NCBI GenBank assembly: GCA_030625085.1
Contig: DAOURK010000025.1
Coordinates: 1 to 42,434 of the forward strand
DNA length: 42,434 nucleotides
Direction: 5' to 3'
From: Pseudomonadota bacterium
GTDB taxonomy: Bacteria; SZUA-182; DTGQ01
Within the stretch, counting starts at the first letter, position 1. Each line of letters opens with the position of its first letter. The position numbers and the translations under genes were made by a program. Below are positions 1-7,882 of the stretch, piece by piece. The notes beneath the pieces are model-generated. The model did no database searches. It worked only from the letters and a program-made list of their open reading frames with translations, and had not been told where the DNA came from.

Positions 1-2
1 TG

Positions 3-113
3 AATAGAAATTCTAAACAAAAAAAAATGATAAAAAAAATTCAAAAAATTATCAAAGATGTATATTTTCCAGAAAAGTTGATAGATATCTTTAAATTTAG
101 ATTAACTGCTTAA
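3..113 (+). CDS. 3' end of an unidentified gene (partial)
   Basis: An open frame enters from the left edge and stops with TAA at 111-113, giving at least 36 residues. It is very Lys/Ile-rich and ends with the residues FKFRLTA. No motif is recognisable. It lies on the same strand as the integrated-element genes that follow, so it is probably the tail of an element gene, but it could be chance in AT-rich sequence. Confidence 0.3.
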   Translation, partial: NRNSKQKKMIKKIQKIIKDVYFPEKLIDIFKFRLTA

Positions 114-231
114 AATCCAACGGGAGTTTTTTTCTATAGGGGAATAAGGTTCTTACCGTGGTGGCGCTGGGACAGGTAAAGCTGGCCGCTCAAAAATTAT
201 TAGAACTTAAGGAATGATTTTTTTTGGCTAT

Positions 232-255
232 GGTTGTCTAATATCAAAGACAACC
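232..255 (+). terminator. Perfect 8-bp inverted repeat before the first HTH gene
   Basis: GGTTGTCT (232-239) and AGACAACC (248-255) form a perfect stem with an 8-nt loop and are followed by TTTT. It lies 37 bp before the start of the HTH gene at 293. It could be a weak intrinsic terminator of an upstream gene or an operator bound by the small regulator itself. The sequence alone does not decide. Confidence 0.4.
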
Positions 256-292
256 TTTTACATTACCCGAACCAAAAAGGAGGCAGTAAGCG

Positions 293-487
293 ATGAGTAA
301 ATATAATTTCGCACTTCATAGGGCTATCAAGGAAAAGGGGATAACCGCAAGAGATTTATCCGGGCTTGTTGGGGACAGTGAAACCATAATTTCGAAAATT
401 GTAAACGGAAAATACCCGGTTTCAGATCTAAGAAAAATCGCTTATGCGAAGGCCTTAAGAAAAAAGGTGTCTGATTTATTTGACTGA
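293..487 (+). CDS. Small Cro/CI-type helix-turn-helix regulator
   Basis: This 64-residue protein is essentially one Xre/Cro-type HTH domain. Residues 17-40 carry the pattern TARDLSGLVGDSETIISKIV, with the usual turn and recognition helix, followed by a short C-terminal helix ending VSDLFD. Proteins of this size act as DNA-binding dimers controlling lysogeny or transfer genes of mobile elements. The start is well supported by AGGAGG about 9 nt upstream. It sits at the head of the integrated element, next to an inverted repeat (232-255) that could be its operator. The target genes are unknown. Confidence 0.7.
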   Translation: MSKYNFALHRAIKEKGITARDLSGLVGDSETIISKIVNGKYPVSDLRKIAYAKALRKKVSDLFD

Positions 488-526
488 TAATTTACAGCAG
501 CTTACGGCCCGAGCTTGACAATCTCA

Positions 527-577
527 GCAAGTAAGGTATTAATTTGTATAGTTTACTTAAATTAACTTACTTCTTGC
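527..577. promoter_or_regulatory. Long imperfect palindrome in the HTH-HTH gap
   Basis: AGTAAG-gta-TTAATTT (530-545) pairs with AAATTAACTTACT (559-571), a 13-bp match with a 3-nt bulge. The flanking GCA/TGC can extend it. The element lies between the two small HTH genes, where a phage-like operator or a terminator would be expected. Confidence 0.35.
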
Positions 578-867
578 CATTTTCTCTTGCCGATGGATTG
601 ATCATGCCCTGTTTTATCCGGGTGAAAAGCTAATCACTATATTAGAATAATTATTTTTCTCTATTTAAAATTGAACAAAGTATAGGCTAAAATTTTTATT
701 TAGAAAGTAAGAAACCCGTCCATAATGACTTTGCCCGAGTCCGGACGGGCTCCTTAGACGAAATGAGGCTTTGTATTTAAGGATAGATTTCTACCCCTTC
801 CCCTTTTCGTCTTTGATTATTTAAAATTTTTATCTTTTTGTCAATCTAAATTAAACGGGGGTTTGTA
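578..867. other. Non-coding gap with a GC-rich hairpin
   Basis: No convincing reading frame lies between the two HTH genes. CCCGTCC (715-721) and GGACGGG (743-749) can form a 7-bp stem, the only GC-rich block in an otherwise AT-rich gap. It could terminate transcription or be a regulatory RNA structure. No clear near-consensus promoter was found. Confidence 0.3.
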
Positions 868-1071
868 ATGTTAGAAAATTTAAGGCTTGCGATTTGGAAA
901 CGTACAACTCGGACAGGAGAAACACAAGGCAAAATAGGACTTAAGGCACAAATTGTTGAAACTCGGCTATCGTTAATGATAAGAGGCAAAGTTGAGCCCA
1001 CAAAAGAGGAACGTAAAGCTTTAAGTGCCGTCCTGGGTATCCCTGAAAAAGATCTTTTTGCTATAGGCTAG
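868..1071 (+). CDS. Second small HTH DNA-binding protein
   Basis: This is a 67-residue basic protein with an Xre-like arrangement: an N-terminal helix, a region around residues 20-45 resembling the HTH (TQGKIGLKAQIVETRLSLMI), and a C-terminal segment ending VLGIPEKDLFAIG. That ending is typical of small phage Cro-like regulators, and the DLF near the C-terminus is shared with the HTH protein at 293. The gene is 17 bp upstream of the replication gene and probably cotranscribed with it, so it may control replication of the element. The HTH is less clear than in the first regulator. Confidence 0.55.
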   Translation: MLENLRLAIWKRTTRTGETQGKIGLKAQIVETRLSLMIRGKVEPTKEERKALSAVLGIPEKDLFAIG

Positions 1072-1088
1072 ATAAAAGGAGGGGTTTG

Positions 1089-1856
1089 ATGTATAGAGGG
1101 TATGTGAGTATTTGGCGAAAGCTCCGTAAATCTTTTCTCTGGGAAGATAAACCTTTTGCGATGGGACAGGCCTTCATCGATTTAATACTGTTGGCTAACC
1201 ATCAGGATAAAGAGGTCTTTTTTCATAGGAGGGTGGAAAAATGCATGAGGGGCCAGGTTATTACTTCGATTTTAAAATTGTCAAAATATTGGGGGTGGAG
1301 CCAAGGTAAAGTAAAAAGATTTTTAGATTTATGCCAAAAAACGGAGAAGTTAAAGTACACCATAAAGAAGAAGAGATTTATAAAAATAACCCTCTGTAAT
1401 TATTACATTTACCAAACCAATCAAAAAAAAGACGGAGAAGATAAATTTACAAAAACAGAGAAGAGACGGAGAAGAGACGGAGAAGAGACGGAGATAAACA
1501 ATAACTATAATAACTATAAAAAGAATATATATAGTCTGAAAAATGAAAATGAAAAATATCTTTTTGATAAATGGAATTCATTAAAGATTACCCGGCACAG
1601 AGAGTTTGAGAAATTTAAGCCGTGTTTAACGGCAAAGCTTAATCATTACTCTAAAGCCGAAATAGAACAAGGATTTCAGAATTACGCAATTATTCTTGCC
1701 AGCGATAAACACTATTTTTCTCACAGATGGACACTCTATGACTTTTTAACCCGAAAAAATGGGTTCGATAAATTTTTGCCGGCTAACAACCCATTTGAAA
1801 CTTTTAAAAATTTTACCAACAAGGAAAAAAATACCAATGACGACGGCTATCGTTGA
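1089..1856 (+). CDS. Phage/plasmid-type replication initiation protein
   Basis: The protein has about 255 residues. The N-terminal 100 residues (YVSIWRKLRKSFLWEDKPFA..., then MRGQVITSILKLSKYWGWSQGKVKRFLDL) match the winged-helix layout common at the start of phage replication proteins, where a helix-turn-helix follows a GQV-type start. A charged low-complexity linker (about 115-150) joins a C-terminal segment with HYSKAEIEQGFQNYA and HYFSHRWTLYDFLTRKNGFDKFL, as seen in DnaD/RepO-like helicase loaders. It overlaps the primase-helicase gene by 20 nt, consistent with loading that enzyme at the element origin. ATG 1089 was preferred to TTG 1086 because AGGAGGGG ends about 4 nt before it. The linker is encoded by 11-bp tandem repeats. 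Confidence 0.65.
   Translation: MYRGYVSIWRKLRKSFLWEDKPFAMGQAFIDLILLANHQDKEVFFHRRVEKCMRGQVITSILKLSKYWGWSQGKVKRFLDLCQKTEKLKYTIKKKRFIKITLCNYYIYQTNQKKDGEDKFTKTEKRRRRDGEETEINNNYNNYKKNIYSLKNENEKYLFDKWNSLKITRHREFEKFKPCLTAKLNHYSKAEIEQGFQNYAIILASDKHYFSHRWTLYDFLTRKNGFDKFLPANNPFETFKNFTNKEKNTNDDGYR
1458..1494 (+). repeat. 11-bp tandem repeat inside the replication gene
   Basis: Three perfect head-to-tail copies of GAGAAGAGACG (1458-1468, 1469-1479, 1480-1490) are followed by GAGA. A related GACGGAGAAG lies at 1431. As 11 is not a multiple of three, each copy is read in a different frame and encodes the Arg/Glu-rich linker. Gain or loss of one unit would frameshift the protein. Confidence 0.8.
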
Positions 1857-3552
1857 TAATCCGGTAAGTTATATTGAATCAACAGGCATTCCCTACAAGA
1901 TACATGGAACTGAAATTATTTTACAGTATTGTCCATATTGTGAAGGTCCGGACAAAAATGGGTATGATCATTTCTATTTAAATACAGAGAAAAAGACCTT
2001 TTATTGCCACAAATGCGGCTGTAAAGGGAACCTCTATCGGTTTAAATTGGACAGGGGAGATATTTCACCTGTTACCAAGGCCAAGAAAATCGAATATAAG
2101 AGGCCAAAAGAAAACAAAGAGCTTACTTTTGATACAGGTAAATTTTATCGATGGTATCACAAAGAAAGAGGTATTAAGCCGGAAATTCTCGCAAAGTTCA
2201 AAGTAGGATTTAAACAGCCAGATAGCCAGATAATCATTGTTTATCAGTATTATAATGAAAATAATGTTCTTATTAACAGAAAATATCGCACACTTGATAA
2301 AAAGAAAATCTGGACAGAGATGGCGGCTGAAAAGAATTTCTATGGCCTTCAGTTTATCGACTTCACCAAACCTCATCTTTTTATCGTCTCAGGCGAAGAC
2401 GATCAACACACGCTCATACAGTTAGGGTTTAATAACGTTCTCTCCGTTCCTTACGGTGATCTAAATTATTCACCGGCGATGCATAAAATAATAAATCGAT
2501 TTTCGGAAATTTATTTGTTTTTTGATAATGACCCATCCGGCCAGGCCGGGGCGCGAAAATTTGCCGGAAAAGCGGGTTTGGCAAAGTGTCAGAATGTAAT
2601 TTTACCGTTTAAAAATGCCAGGGAATGTATTTTACAGGGTCTCGGGTATGATGATTTTATTAAAGAATTAAGTGAGGCTCAATACTTTAAGCACGAGGAA
2701 ATCATTAAGGCCAGCGATTATAAAACCGACTATATGAAATTTATTAATAACTCGAAAAATTTTATAGGCCGGCCAATTAGAATACCTAATTTTAATCGGA
2801 TTGTCGGGGGGATAAGGCTTTCAGAATTAACAGTTTTAATTGGGCATACGGGCCGAGGCAAATCAACCATTGCTTGTAACTTTTTGAGATGGGCTGAAGA
2901 GGTGGGTTTTAGTTGTATGATTATGAGCTTTGAAAATAAACTCAGTTCGGTTATAACCAAACTGATTGAAATTTATTCTGAAGAACGTATTAGGATATTT
3001 GATGCGATCGAGGAGCGATATAAATTATTACAAAGTGACGCCTGGATAGAGCAACAGTATGACAGATTGAACCGGAGAGAAATCTATTTTCTAAATAAGA
3101 GCAAACACGCCAAAGACGGGTATTATAGCCTTCAGAGGCTGGAGAATATTATTGATTATGCCACTAAATTTTATAACGTGAATGTATTTGTTATTGATCA
3201 TTTACATTATTTTTTAAAAATAAGTGATGCTCGAAACCCCGTCATGAAAATTGATGAGGCCATGAGACAGATTAAGCAGTGGACTGAGAAATATAATATC
3301 CATATTCTGCTCTTGGTCCATCCTAGCATGATAAAGGATAATAAGGGAAATCTTGTTAAATTGGGGCTTAATTCCGGGAAAGGGGCCAGTTCAATTAGCC
3401 AGGAGACGGATAATTTTTGGGTTATTTCTCGCAAGGATGATGCGGGGAAATATTATTCCAAATTGGAAGTTTTAAAAAACAGGGATATAGGAAAAACTGG
3501 TACCATATCTTTTAGGGTTTTAGATAATCTAAATACTTATTTAGCGGAATAA
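1837..3552 (+). CDS. Bifunctional DNA primase-helicase (T7 gp4-like)
   Basis: The protein has 571 residues in three parts. A CHC2-like zinc finger has Cys at about 32, 35, 57 and 60 (YCPYC...YCHKC). A Toprim domain has the acidic segment SGEDD near 190 and FFDNDPSG near 228. A RecA-like helicase domain has Walker A GHTGRGKST near 335, SFEN near 368, Walker B-like VFVIDHLHYF and LLLVHPS near 490. This order is that of phage T7 gp4 and Twinkle-type enzymes, which unwind DNA 5' to 3' and prime the lagging strand. ATG 1837 follows AAGGA at 1821 and gives a short overlap with the replication gene. An earlier in-frame ATG at 1759 would add 26 unlike residues. It implies the element can replicate autonomously. 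Confidence 0.85.
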   Translation: MTTAIVDNPVSYIESTGIPYKIHGTEIILQYCPYCEGPDKNGYDHFYLNTEKKTFYCHKCGCKGNLYRFKLDRGDISPVTKAKKIEYKRPKENKELTFDTGKFYRWYHKERGIKPEILAKFKVGFKQPDSQIIIVYQYYNENNVLINRKYRTLDKKKIWTEMAAEKNFYGLQFIDFTKPHLFIVSGEDDQHTLIQLGFNNVLSVPYGDLNYSPAMHKIINRFSEIYLFFDNDPSGQAGARKFAGKAGLAKCQNVILPFKNARECILQGLGYDDFIKELSEAQYFKHEEIIKASDYKTDYMKFINNSKNFIGRPIRIPNFNRIVGGIRLSELTVLIGHTGRGKSTIACNFLRWAEEVGFSCMIMSFENKLSSVITKLIEIYSEERIRIFDAIEERYKLLQSDAWIEQQYDRLNRREIYFLNKSKHAKDGYYSLQRLENIIDYATKFYNVNVFVIDHLHYFLKISDARNPVMKIDEAMRQIKQWTEKYNIHILLLVHPSMIKDNKGNLVKLGLNSGKGASSISQETDNFWVISRKDDAGKYYSKLEVLKNRDIGKTGTISFRVLDNLNTYLAE

Positions 3553-3568
3553 AAGGATGGTGATTCGG

Positions 3569-4129
3569 ATGGCTATAAATGATATCGAATACCAGATTTT
3601 GCCATTGGTTGATGCAATCAACAGCACAGGCATGTTCCAGACTTTTTCATCATGCGGGGGGCACTTTACGAAGATCGGAAAGAATGATATTTATGCCGAC
3701 TTTGGTTGCGCTGAAGTAAAAGAATACCCTAACGTTAAATTTAGAGCGGCACGCGGTATCAGTAACGATGATGCGGACAATTTTCTTACCAGGTTATCGG
3801 GAGTAGCGAAAGATATTTTTTTTGACCCAAAATGCGGGGTAATACTTTTTGCTGTAGGAAAAAAATACCTGCCTACCAATCTTGGAGGGCCTTATTATAT
3901 TTTAGAATTTCGTCCGTTCCCCCGCTGTCAGGATGTCCGGAAAGCCGTAGATGATGCATTTTTTTGTGTGGCACAGATCATTAGAGCCGGTATTAACCGA
4001 AATTTTCCCGGTGTGTGCCAGGCCAACGGCAACCTAAAAATTGTCAGTAGTCCGTCCGGGTCGATACTTGCCCCTGCTACAGGTTTTATACCAGTTGGCC
4101 TAGCTGAAAGCATTAAGGAGATATACTAA
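3569..4129 (+). CDS. Unknown element protein with SCGGH motif
   Basis: This 186-residue protein begins with a predicted helix and then TFSSCGGHF near residues 25-33. Ser-Cys-x-Gly-His motifs of this kind occur in TYW3-like proteins and in small uncharacterised phage proteins, where Cys and His may bind metal or act catalytically. Further Cys lie near 47, 87, 119 and 134. The middle part (ILFAVGKKYLPTNLGGPYYILEFRPFP) looks like beta strands. There is no signal peptide or membrane segment. ATG 3569 has better spacing from AAAGGA (3552) than ATG 3557. The gene starts 16 nt after the primase-helicase stop and is probably cotranscribed. Real gene, function unknown. Confidence 0.6.
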   Translation: MAINDIEYQILPLVDAINSTGMFQTFSSCGGHFTKIGKNDIYADFGCAEVKEYPNVKFRAARGISNDDADNFLTRLSGVAKDIFFDPKCGVILFAVGKKYLPTNLGGPYYILEFRPFPRCQDVRKAVDDAFFCVAQIIRAGINRNFPGVCQANGNLKIVSSPSGSILAPATGFIPVGLAESIKEIY

Positions 4130-4178
4130 AATTGACCATGATTGAACGTGTTGCAAAACATAATAGGAGGATACACAC

Positions 4179-4373
4179 ATGGAAAAGAGATATTTAACCC
4201 TTCCCGAGACAGCAGAATTGTTAAGTATACCGGAAAAATCATTGCGGGCTATGGTAGCACCTTCAAGCCAAAATAAGTTCAAAATAAACGGGCAAATGGT
4301 TAAGCCGGCGAGGATCAACAAGAGATTGCGTTTCGACAGGAAAGAAATAGAAAATTTAATGGCCAGCAATTAA
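4179..4373 (+). CDS. Excisionase-like MerR/HTH_17 DNA-binding protein
   Basis: This 64-residue protein starts KRYLTLPETAELLSIPEKSLRAMV, the classic HTH_17 pattern in which a turn after LLSIPEKSL begins the recognition helix. It ends RLRFDRKEIENLMA, the wing and final helix typical of Xis-type proteins. Such proteins bend DNA at attachment sites and bias the integrase toward excision. GGAGG about 8 nt upstream supports the start. It lies 69 bp upstream of the integrase, the usual xis-int order. A role as a plain transcription factor is possible. Confidence 0.7.
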   Translation: MEKRYLTLPETAELLSIPEKSLRAMVAPSSQNKFKINGQMVKPARINKRLRFDRKEIENLMASN

Positions 4374-4442
4374 ATTTATTGAAATCCCTTTATCGTATGC
4401 TAATATAGGTTTAATCTAATTACAACGATGAGAGGAAAAGCT

Positions 4443-5627
4443 ATGGCAATTTTTCAGCAGTGTCCAATCTGTAGATTAAAGCAAAAAAATGCTTTAAAAA
4501 AGTGCAGGAAATGTGGTGAAGACCTGGTAAAAGCAAAGAGATCCCAAAGGGTTAAATATTGGATTGCCTACCCGATCCCCGGGGGGAAATATAAATGGCA
4601 GTGTATTGGGACTTCACTCTCCCAAGCGCGGGATGCGGATGGAAAGATCAGGGCCGAGAAGAGGGAAAATCCCTTTTTTGATGTTAAAAATAATCGGTTA
4701 ACCTTTCAGGAATTAACAGATTGGTATTTGAATTTGCAAAAGGTTAAAAAGAAAAAATATTTCCCTACGTTAACCTATCGTCTGAACAAATGGAATATGC
4801 TCTTTGGTGATACGATAATCACCCATATTAAAAAATCGGATATTGACAATCATCAGGAAATGAGGGTTGACGCGGGATGGGCTGCCAGTACAATTGATCA
4901 GGAAATCGGAGCTGTTAAGACGATGATACAGGCCGCTATTGATGATGATAAGATTGATGCAAATATTATTAAACCATTTCGGAAAATCGAAAGGCTGTTA
5001 AAAGCTAATTCAAACGCACGAGACAGAATAATTACTATTGATGAATTTTACCGGCTTTTGGAAACAGTCCCGGATTATACGCAAGGGATCATTTCTCTTG
5101 GTTTTTTTGGCGGAATGAGACTGGGAGAGATTCTGGAACTGACCTGGGATAAGGTTTTCCTTGGCCATGAGATCCCGCATATCAAGCTTGAAAAGGATGA
5201 TACCAAAGAAGGCAAAGGAAAAGTCATCCCTCTTGCAACCGGAATTAAAGGGAACCCATATGAAATCTTAAAAGCGATTCCGCGAGGCTTGCATGATGAT
5301 CATGTATTTTTATATCAGGGAAAGCCTGTGAGTAGGATCAGGGATGGATTTAAAAAAGCATGTGATGATATCGGGCTGGTATATGGTCGGTTTGTGAAAG
5401 GCGGTTTTATATTTCACGATTTACGGCATTGCTTTAGCACCTACATGCGCCGAGCCGGTAATAGTGAAACAACGATCATGAAAATTATGGGCCATTCCCC
5501 CGGTAAAGGGCTTGAGATGCATTTCAGATATAGCACATTCGAGTTAGATGATTTAAAGGTTGCAATTGAGAATTTGGAAAATTATTTTACTGCAATATTA
5601 CCCAATATTAACCATGGGAAACCTTAA
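4443..5627 (+). CDS. Tyrosine recombinase (integrase) with N-terminal zinc ribbon
   Basis: The protein has 394 residues. The N-terminus carries CPIC (about 7-10) and CRKCG (about 21-25), a four-Cys zinc ribbon. A SAM-like core-binding domain follows at about 85-175. The catalytic domain has the Arg of GFFGGMRLGEILEL, HDLRH (HxxR), MGHS and a candidate nucleophile Tyr in FRYST near the C-terminus, so all four signatures are present. It catalyses site-specific integration and excision. ATG 4443 follows AGAGGA with 7-nt spacing; ATG 4428 lacks a ribosome site. The stop lies 64 bp from the 3' end of tRNA-Leu, the usual arrangement for tRNA-targeted elements. Confidence 0.92.
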   Translation: MAIFQQCPICRLKQKNALKKCRKCGEDLVKAKRSQRVKYWIAYPIPGGKYKWQCIGTSLSQARDADGKIRAEKRENPFFDVKNNRLTFQELTDWYLNLQKVKKKKYFPTLTYRLNKWNMLFGDTIITHIKKSDIDNHQEMRVDAGWAASTIDQEIGAVKTMIQAAIDDDKIDANIIKPFRKIERLLKANSNARDRIITIDEFYRLLETVPDYTQGIISLGFFGGMRLGEILELTWDKVFLGHEIPHIKLEKDDTKEGKGKVIPLATGIKGNPYEILKAIPRGLHDDHVFLYQGKPVSRIRDGFKKACDDIGLVYGRFVKGGFIFHDLRHCFSTYMRRAGNSETTIMKIMGHSPGKGLEMHFRYSTFELDDLKVAIENLENYFTAILPNINHGKP

Positions 5628-5656
5628 TGAATATTAACCAAATATTAACCATGGGG
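5594..5656 (+). repeat. Short direct repeats between integrase and tRNA (candidate integrase arm sites)
   Basis: Four copies of AATATTA(A)CC occur: 5594 (AATATTACCC), 5604 (AATATTAACCATGGG), 5630 and 5641 (AATATTAACCATGGGG). The last two are in tandem with 11-bp periodicity. The repeats straddle the 3' end of the integrase gene and stop about 36 bp before the tRNA. Integrase arm-binding sites are short direct repeats near attachment cores, so this is the likely role, unproven. Confidence 0.5.
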
Positions 5657-5691
5657 TGTTTTTTAAATTCTTAAATTCCCCGCAAAGCAAG

Positions 5692-5776
5692 TGCCGAAGG
5701 GGGGACTCGAACCCCCACAGAACTACGTTCTACTAGACCCTGAATCTAGCGCGTCTGCCAATTCCGCCACTTCGGC
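5692..5776 (-). tRNA. tRNA-Leu (CAG anticodon)
   Basis: Read on the minus strand, the acceptor stem GCCGAAG pairs with CTTCGGC, with discriminator A at 5692. The D-arm follows, then anticodon stem CTAGA/TCTAG with loop TTCAGGG (anticodon CAG, 5740-5742). A long class II variable arm (TAGAACGTAGTTCTGT) and T-arm GGGGG-TTCGAGT-CCCCC complete it. CCA is not encoded. The long variable arm and anticodon identify leucine. Its 3' end faces the integrase and is the probable attachment site; the core would lie within the T-arm/acceptor sequence. Confidence 0.97.
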
Positions 5777-6065
5777 ATATAGCATATAGGCAGGTGATTA
5801 AGCTCACTGCCGGAGCTATTTTAACCATTCTTTATTTTATTTGTCAATAAAGAATTCGCGAGGACGAGTTCGGCAATTTAGTGAAGCGAGTTTAGAAGCT
5901 TAAAAAAGACGACCGTCTAGCGAAGAGAATTTTTGCCGACTAAGCTCATAATTTTCATAATGAGAATTGCTGCGTAAACAGGATAGCACGTTTGCCATTT
6001 TTTATCCGAATATTTATCGATATTAGCTGTACAGGATTTAAATTTTTATGCTATTATTTATTATT
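5777..6065. other. Non-coding gap upstream of the tRNA
   Basis: No convincing reading frame is present. The stretch contains AT-rich sequence and a segment rich in gaagcgag/agcgaagag-like words. A tRNA promoter would be expected on the minus strand close to 5780-5830, but I could not identify clear hexamers. Confidence 0.3.
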
Positions 6066-6168
6066 TGATGCAATCGTAAAAAGTCAAATTTATAAAAACA
6101 GTATCCAATAGAATCAGGTAGTTATAATAGTTGAAATGGTTAATTCGGGACTTTTTACGAAATTATCA
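6066..6168. repeat. MITE-like repeat, family B copy 1
   Basis: An 87-bp core (6074-6160) begins TCGTAAAAAGTC and ends with its exact inverted complement GACTTTTTACGA. Flanking TGAT/ATCA words extend the inverted ends to about 20 bp. A second copy of the same length lies in opposite orientation at 38428-38514. No coding capacity. The form is that of a small non-autonomous transposable element, but no transposase with matching ends is in the window. Confidence 0.75.
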
Positions 6169-6228
6169 TTATTTTACTCTGCCTAAATTTTACCTTTGCA
6201 ACTTAATAAAATATCGGGAGGCTGATAA

Positions 6229-6876
6229 ATGGGTATATTCTCTCCAAAAAGCCCAAAATTTATAGACATGATAGACCTTTATCTGCAAAAGGGTTCCGAG
6301 TGCATGGAAGTCTTTCAAAAGGCCCTTTTGATCTATATGGAAAAGGGAGACTGTCAAGACTTCCAACAATTAGTTGAGCAAATCAATCAGGCTGAATCAT
6401 CGGCCGACGGCCTGCGACGCCAATTAGAGCTTACCCTTTATGAGAAAGCCTTGATTCCGGAATCCCGTGGAGACCTTTTGGGCATTATGGAAGCAGTAGA
6501 TAAAATCCCGAACAAGGCCCAAACGGTTGTTTTTCTCCTGGACACAGAAGGATTGCACATTCCCGATTGCTTTAAGCCGGATTTTCGACAAATTGTGCAT
6601 ATCAATTTTCAGACCTTTGAAACAGTTTGCCGTGCAGTTAAGGCCATTTTTTTGAGTATCAAAGAAGTGCGAAAATTTACTGATGAAATTAACCGCAAAG
6701 AGAGCAGTTCCGATCTCATCGAGAGAGAATTGATCCGAAAGGTTTTTCGGAGTCAAATTCCCATAGGAGAAAAAATTTTGTTAAAAGAGCTGATTATCGA
6801 ATTGGGAAACATATCCGACAAGGCGGAAGATGCTGCCGATCGATTAAGTATCATGGCCGCCAAAAGGCTCATATAG
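6229..6876 (+). CDS. PhoU-like/DUF47 accessory protein of Pit transporter
   Basis: This 215-residue soluble protein is predicted almost all alpha-helical, with the PhoU-like repeat pattern of acidic helices: EQINQAESSADGLRRQLELTLYEKALIPESRGDLLGIMEAVDKIPNKA in the first half and INRKESSSDLIERELIRKVF...ELGNISDKAEDAADRLSIM in the second. The paired ExxxxD signatures bind metal clusters in this family. Members partner with Pit-type phosphate permeases and are thought to modulate them. GGGAGG upstream supports the start. The permease gene begins 4 bp after its stop, indicating cotranscription. Confidence 0.88.
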   Translation: MGIFSPKSPKFIDMIDLYLQKGSECMEVFQKALLIYMEKGDCQDFQQLVEQINQAESSADGLRRQLELTLYEKALIPESRGDLLGIMEAVDKIPNKAQTVVFLLDTEGLHIPDCFKPDFRQIVHINFQTFETVCRAVKAIFLSIKEVRKFTDEINRKESSSDLIERELIRKVFRSQIPIGEKILLKELIIELGNISDKAEDAADRLSIMAAKRLI

Positions 6877-6880
6877 ACTG

Positions 6881-7801
6881 ATGATTGAACTTTCAGCCGG
6901 ACTTGTTTTAGGATGGGCCCTGGGGATAAATGATACGGCCAAAACATTCGGGGCAGCAGTCTCCGCGCAGATGATCTCTTACCGGATAGCCGCTTTTTTG
7001 TCGGCCGTTTTTATTATTCTGGGGGCTTTTATAAACGGCAGCAGGGGGCTGGAAACCCTGGGCAGTTTAACCGCCCAGACAAACAAAAGTGCTTTTATTG
7101 TTTGCCTGGCTGCAGCAGCCACGATTACCATTTTAACCCTCATTCATCTTCCGGTGTCCACCTCTCATGCCGTAGTTGGAGGCATTTTAGCTATTGGATT
7201 TTTGCAGGGCCACGTTGATTTGGGGGCTTTGCAAAAGGTAATAGTGTGCTGGATCTTAACCCCAATAGGCGGAATATTTACTGGGGGCCTTTTTTTTATC
7301 ATTTTCGGCCAAATACTGAGCCGTCTGAATCTTCATTTTCTCAGATACGATTGGCTCATGCGAAGATTGCTTTTTCTGGGAGGGTGTTATGGGGCGTATG
7401 CCATTGGGGCCAATAATGTGGCTAATGTAACCGGTGTATTTTTTAAGGCCGGAATGTTGAACATGTATCAGGCTATCCTGTTGGGAGGAGTGAGTATAGC
7501 CCTTGGGTCCTTAACCTTCAGTAAAGGCGTAATGCGAACCCTGTCCAGCCGGATCTTTTCGCTGGATGCCTTTTCCGCTTTTGTGCTGATCTTTTCCGAG
7601 GCTTTGACCCTGCATATCTTTGCCTTGGTCGGGGTCCCGGTTTCCATTACTCAAGCCGCCATTGGGGCTGTTCTGGGTATTGGTTTGGTTAAAAATTTTA
7701 AAGTAATTACGCGAAGCACCCTTTATAAGGTTTTCGTAGGTTGGATGCTCACTCCCTGCCTGTCCTTTTTATTTTCCTTTTTTTTATATCGAGGATTTTA
7801 G
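6881..7801 (+). CDS. Low-affinity inorganic phosphate transporter (Pit family)
   Basis: This 306-residue integral membrane protein has about 8-10 hydrophobic segments. Two inverted signature repeats mark the PiT/PHO-4 family: GWALGINDTAKTFGAAV near residues 11-27 and AYAIGANNVANVTGVFF near 170-190. VSTSHAVVGG (about 91) and VSITQAAIG (about 263) are paired with them. The family symports phosphate (usually as metal-phosphate) with H+ or Na+. Coupled to the PhoU-like gene before it. The next gene is convergent. Confidence 0.9.
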   Translation: MIELSAGLVLGWALGINDTAKTFGAAVSAQMISYRIAAFLSAVFIILGAFINGSRGLETLGSLTAQTNKSAFIVCLAAAATITILTLIHLPVSTSHAVVGGILAIGFLQGHVDLGALQKVIVCWILTPIGGIFTGGLFFIIFGQILSRLNLHFLRYDWLMRRLLFLGGCYGAYAIGANNVANVTGVFFKAGMLNMYQAILLGGVSIALGSLTFSKGVMRTLSSRIFSLDAFSAFVLIFSEALTLHIFALVGVPVSITQAAIGAVLGIGLVKNFKVITRSTLYKVFVGWMLTPCLSFLFSFFLYRGF

Positions 7802-7882
7802 TATCTTATTTCTGAATTTCGTGCTTTTTGTGGTAGAGAATTTTTAAAACCTTTTTGGTTCCGGCTTGTCCGGGTTAGGAGG

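Noticed and set aside
120-218. Short frame ending VALGQVKLAAQKLLELKE
   Set aside because: Only about 23 codons after a stop, starts with tandem GTG and has no clear ribosome site; could be a gene remnant but not supportable.
1759-1836. Longer start for the primase-helicase
   Set aside because: The extra 26 residues overlap the replication gene deeply, lack a ribosome site and do not look like the enzyme N-terminus.
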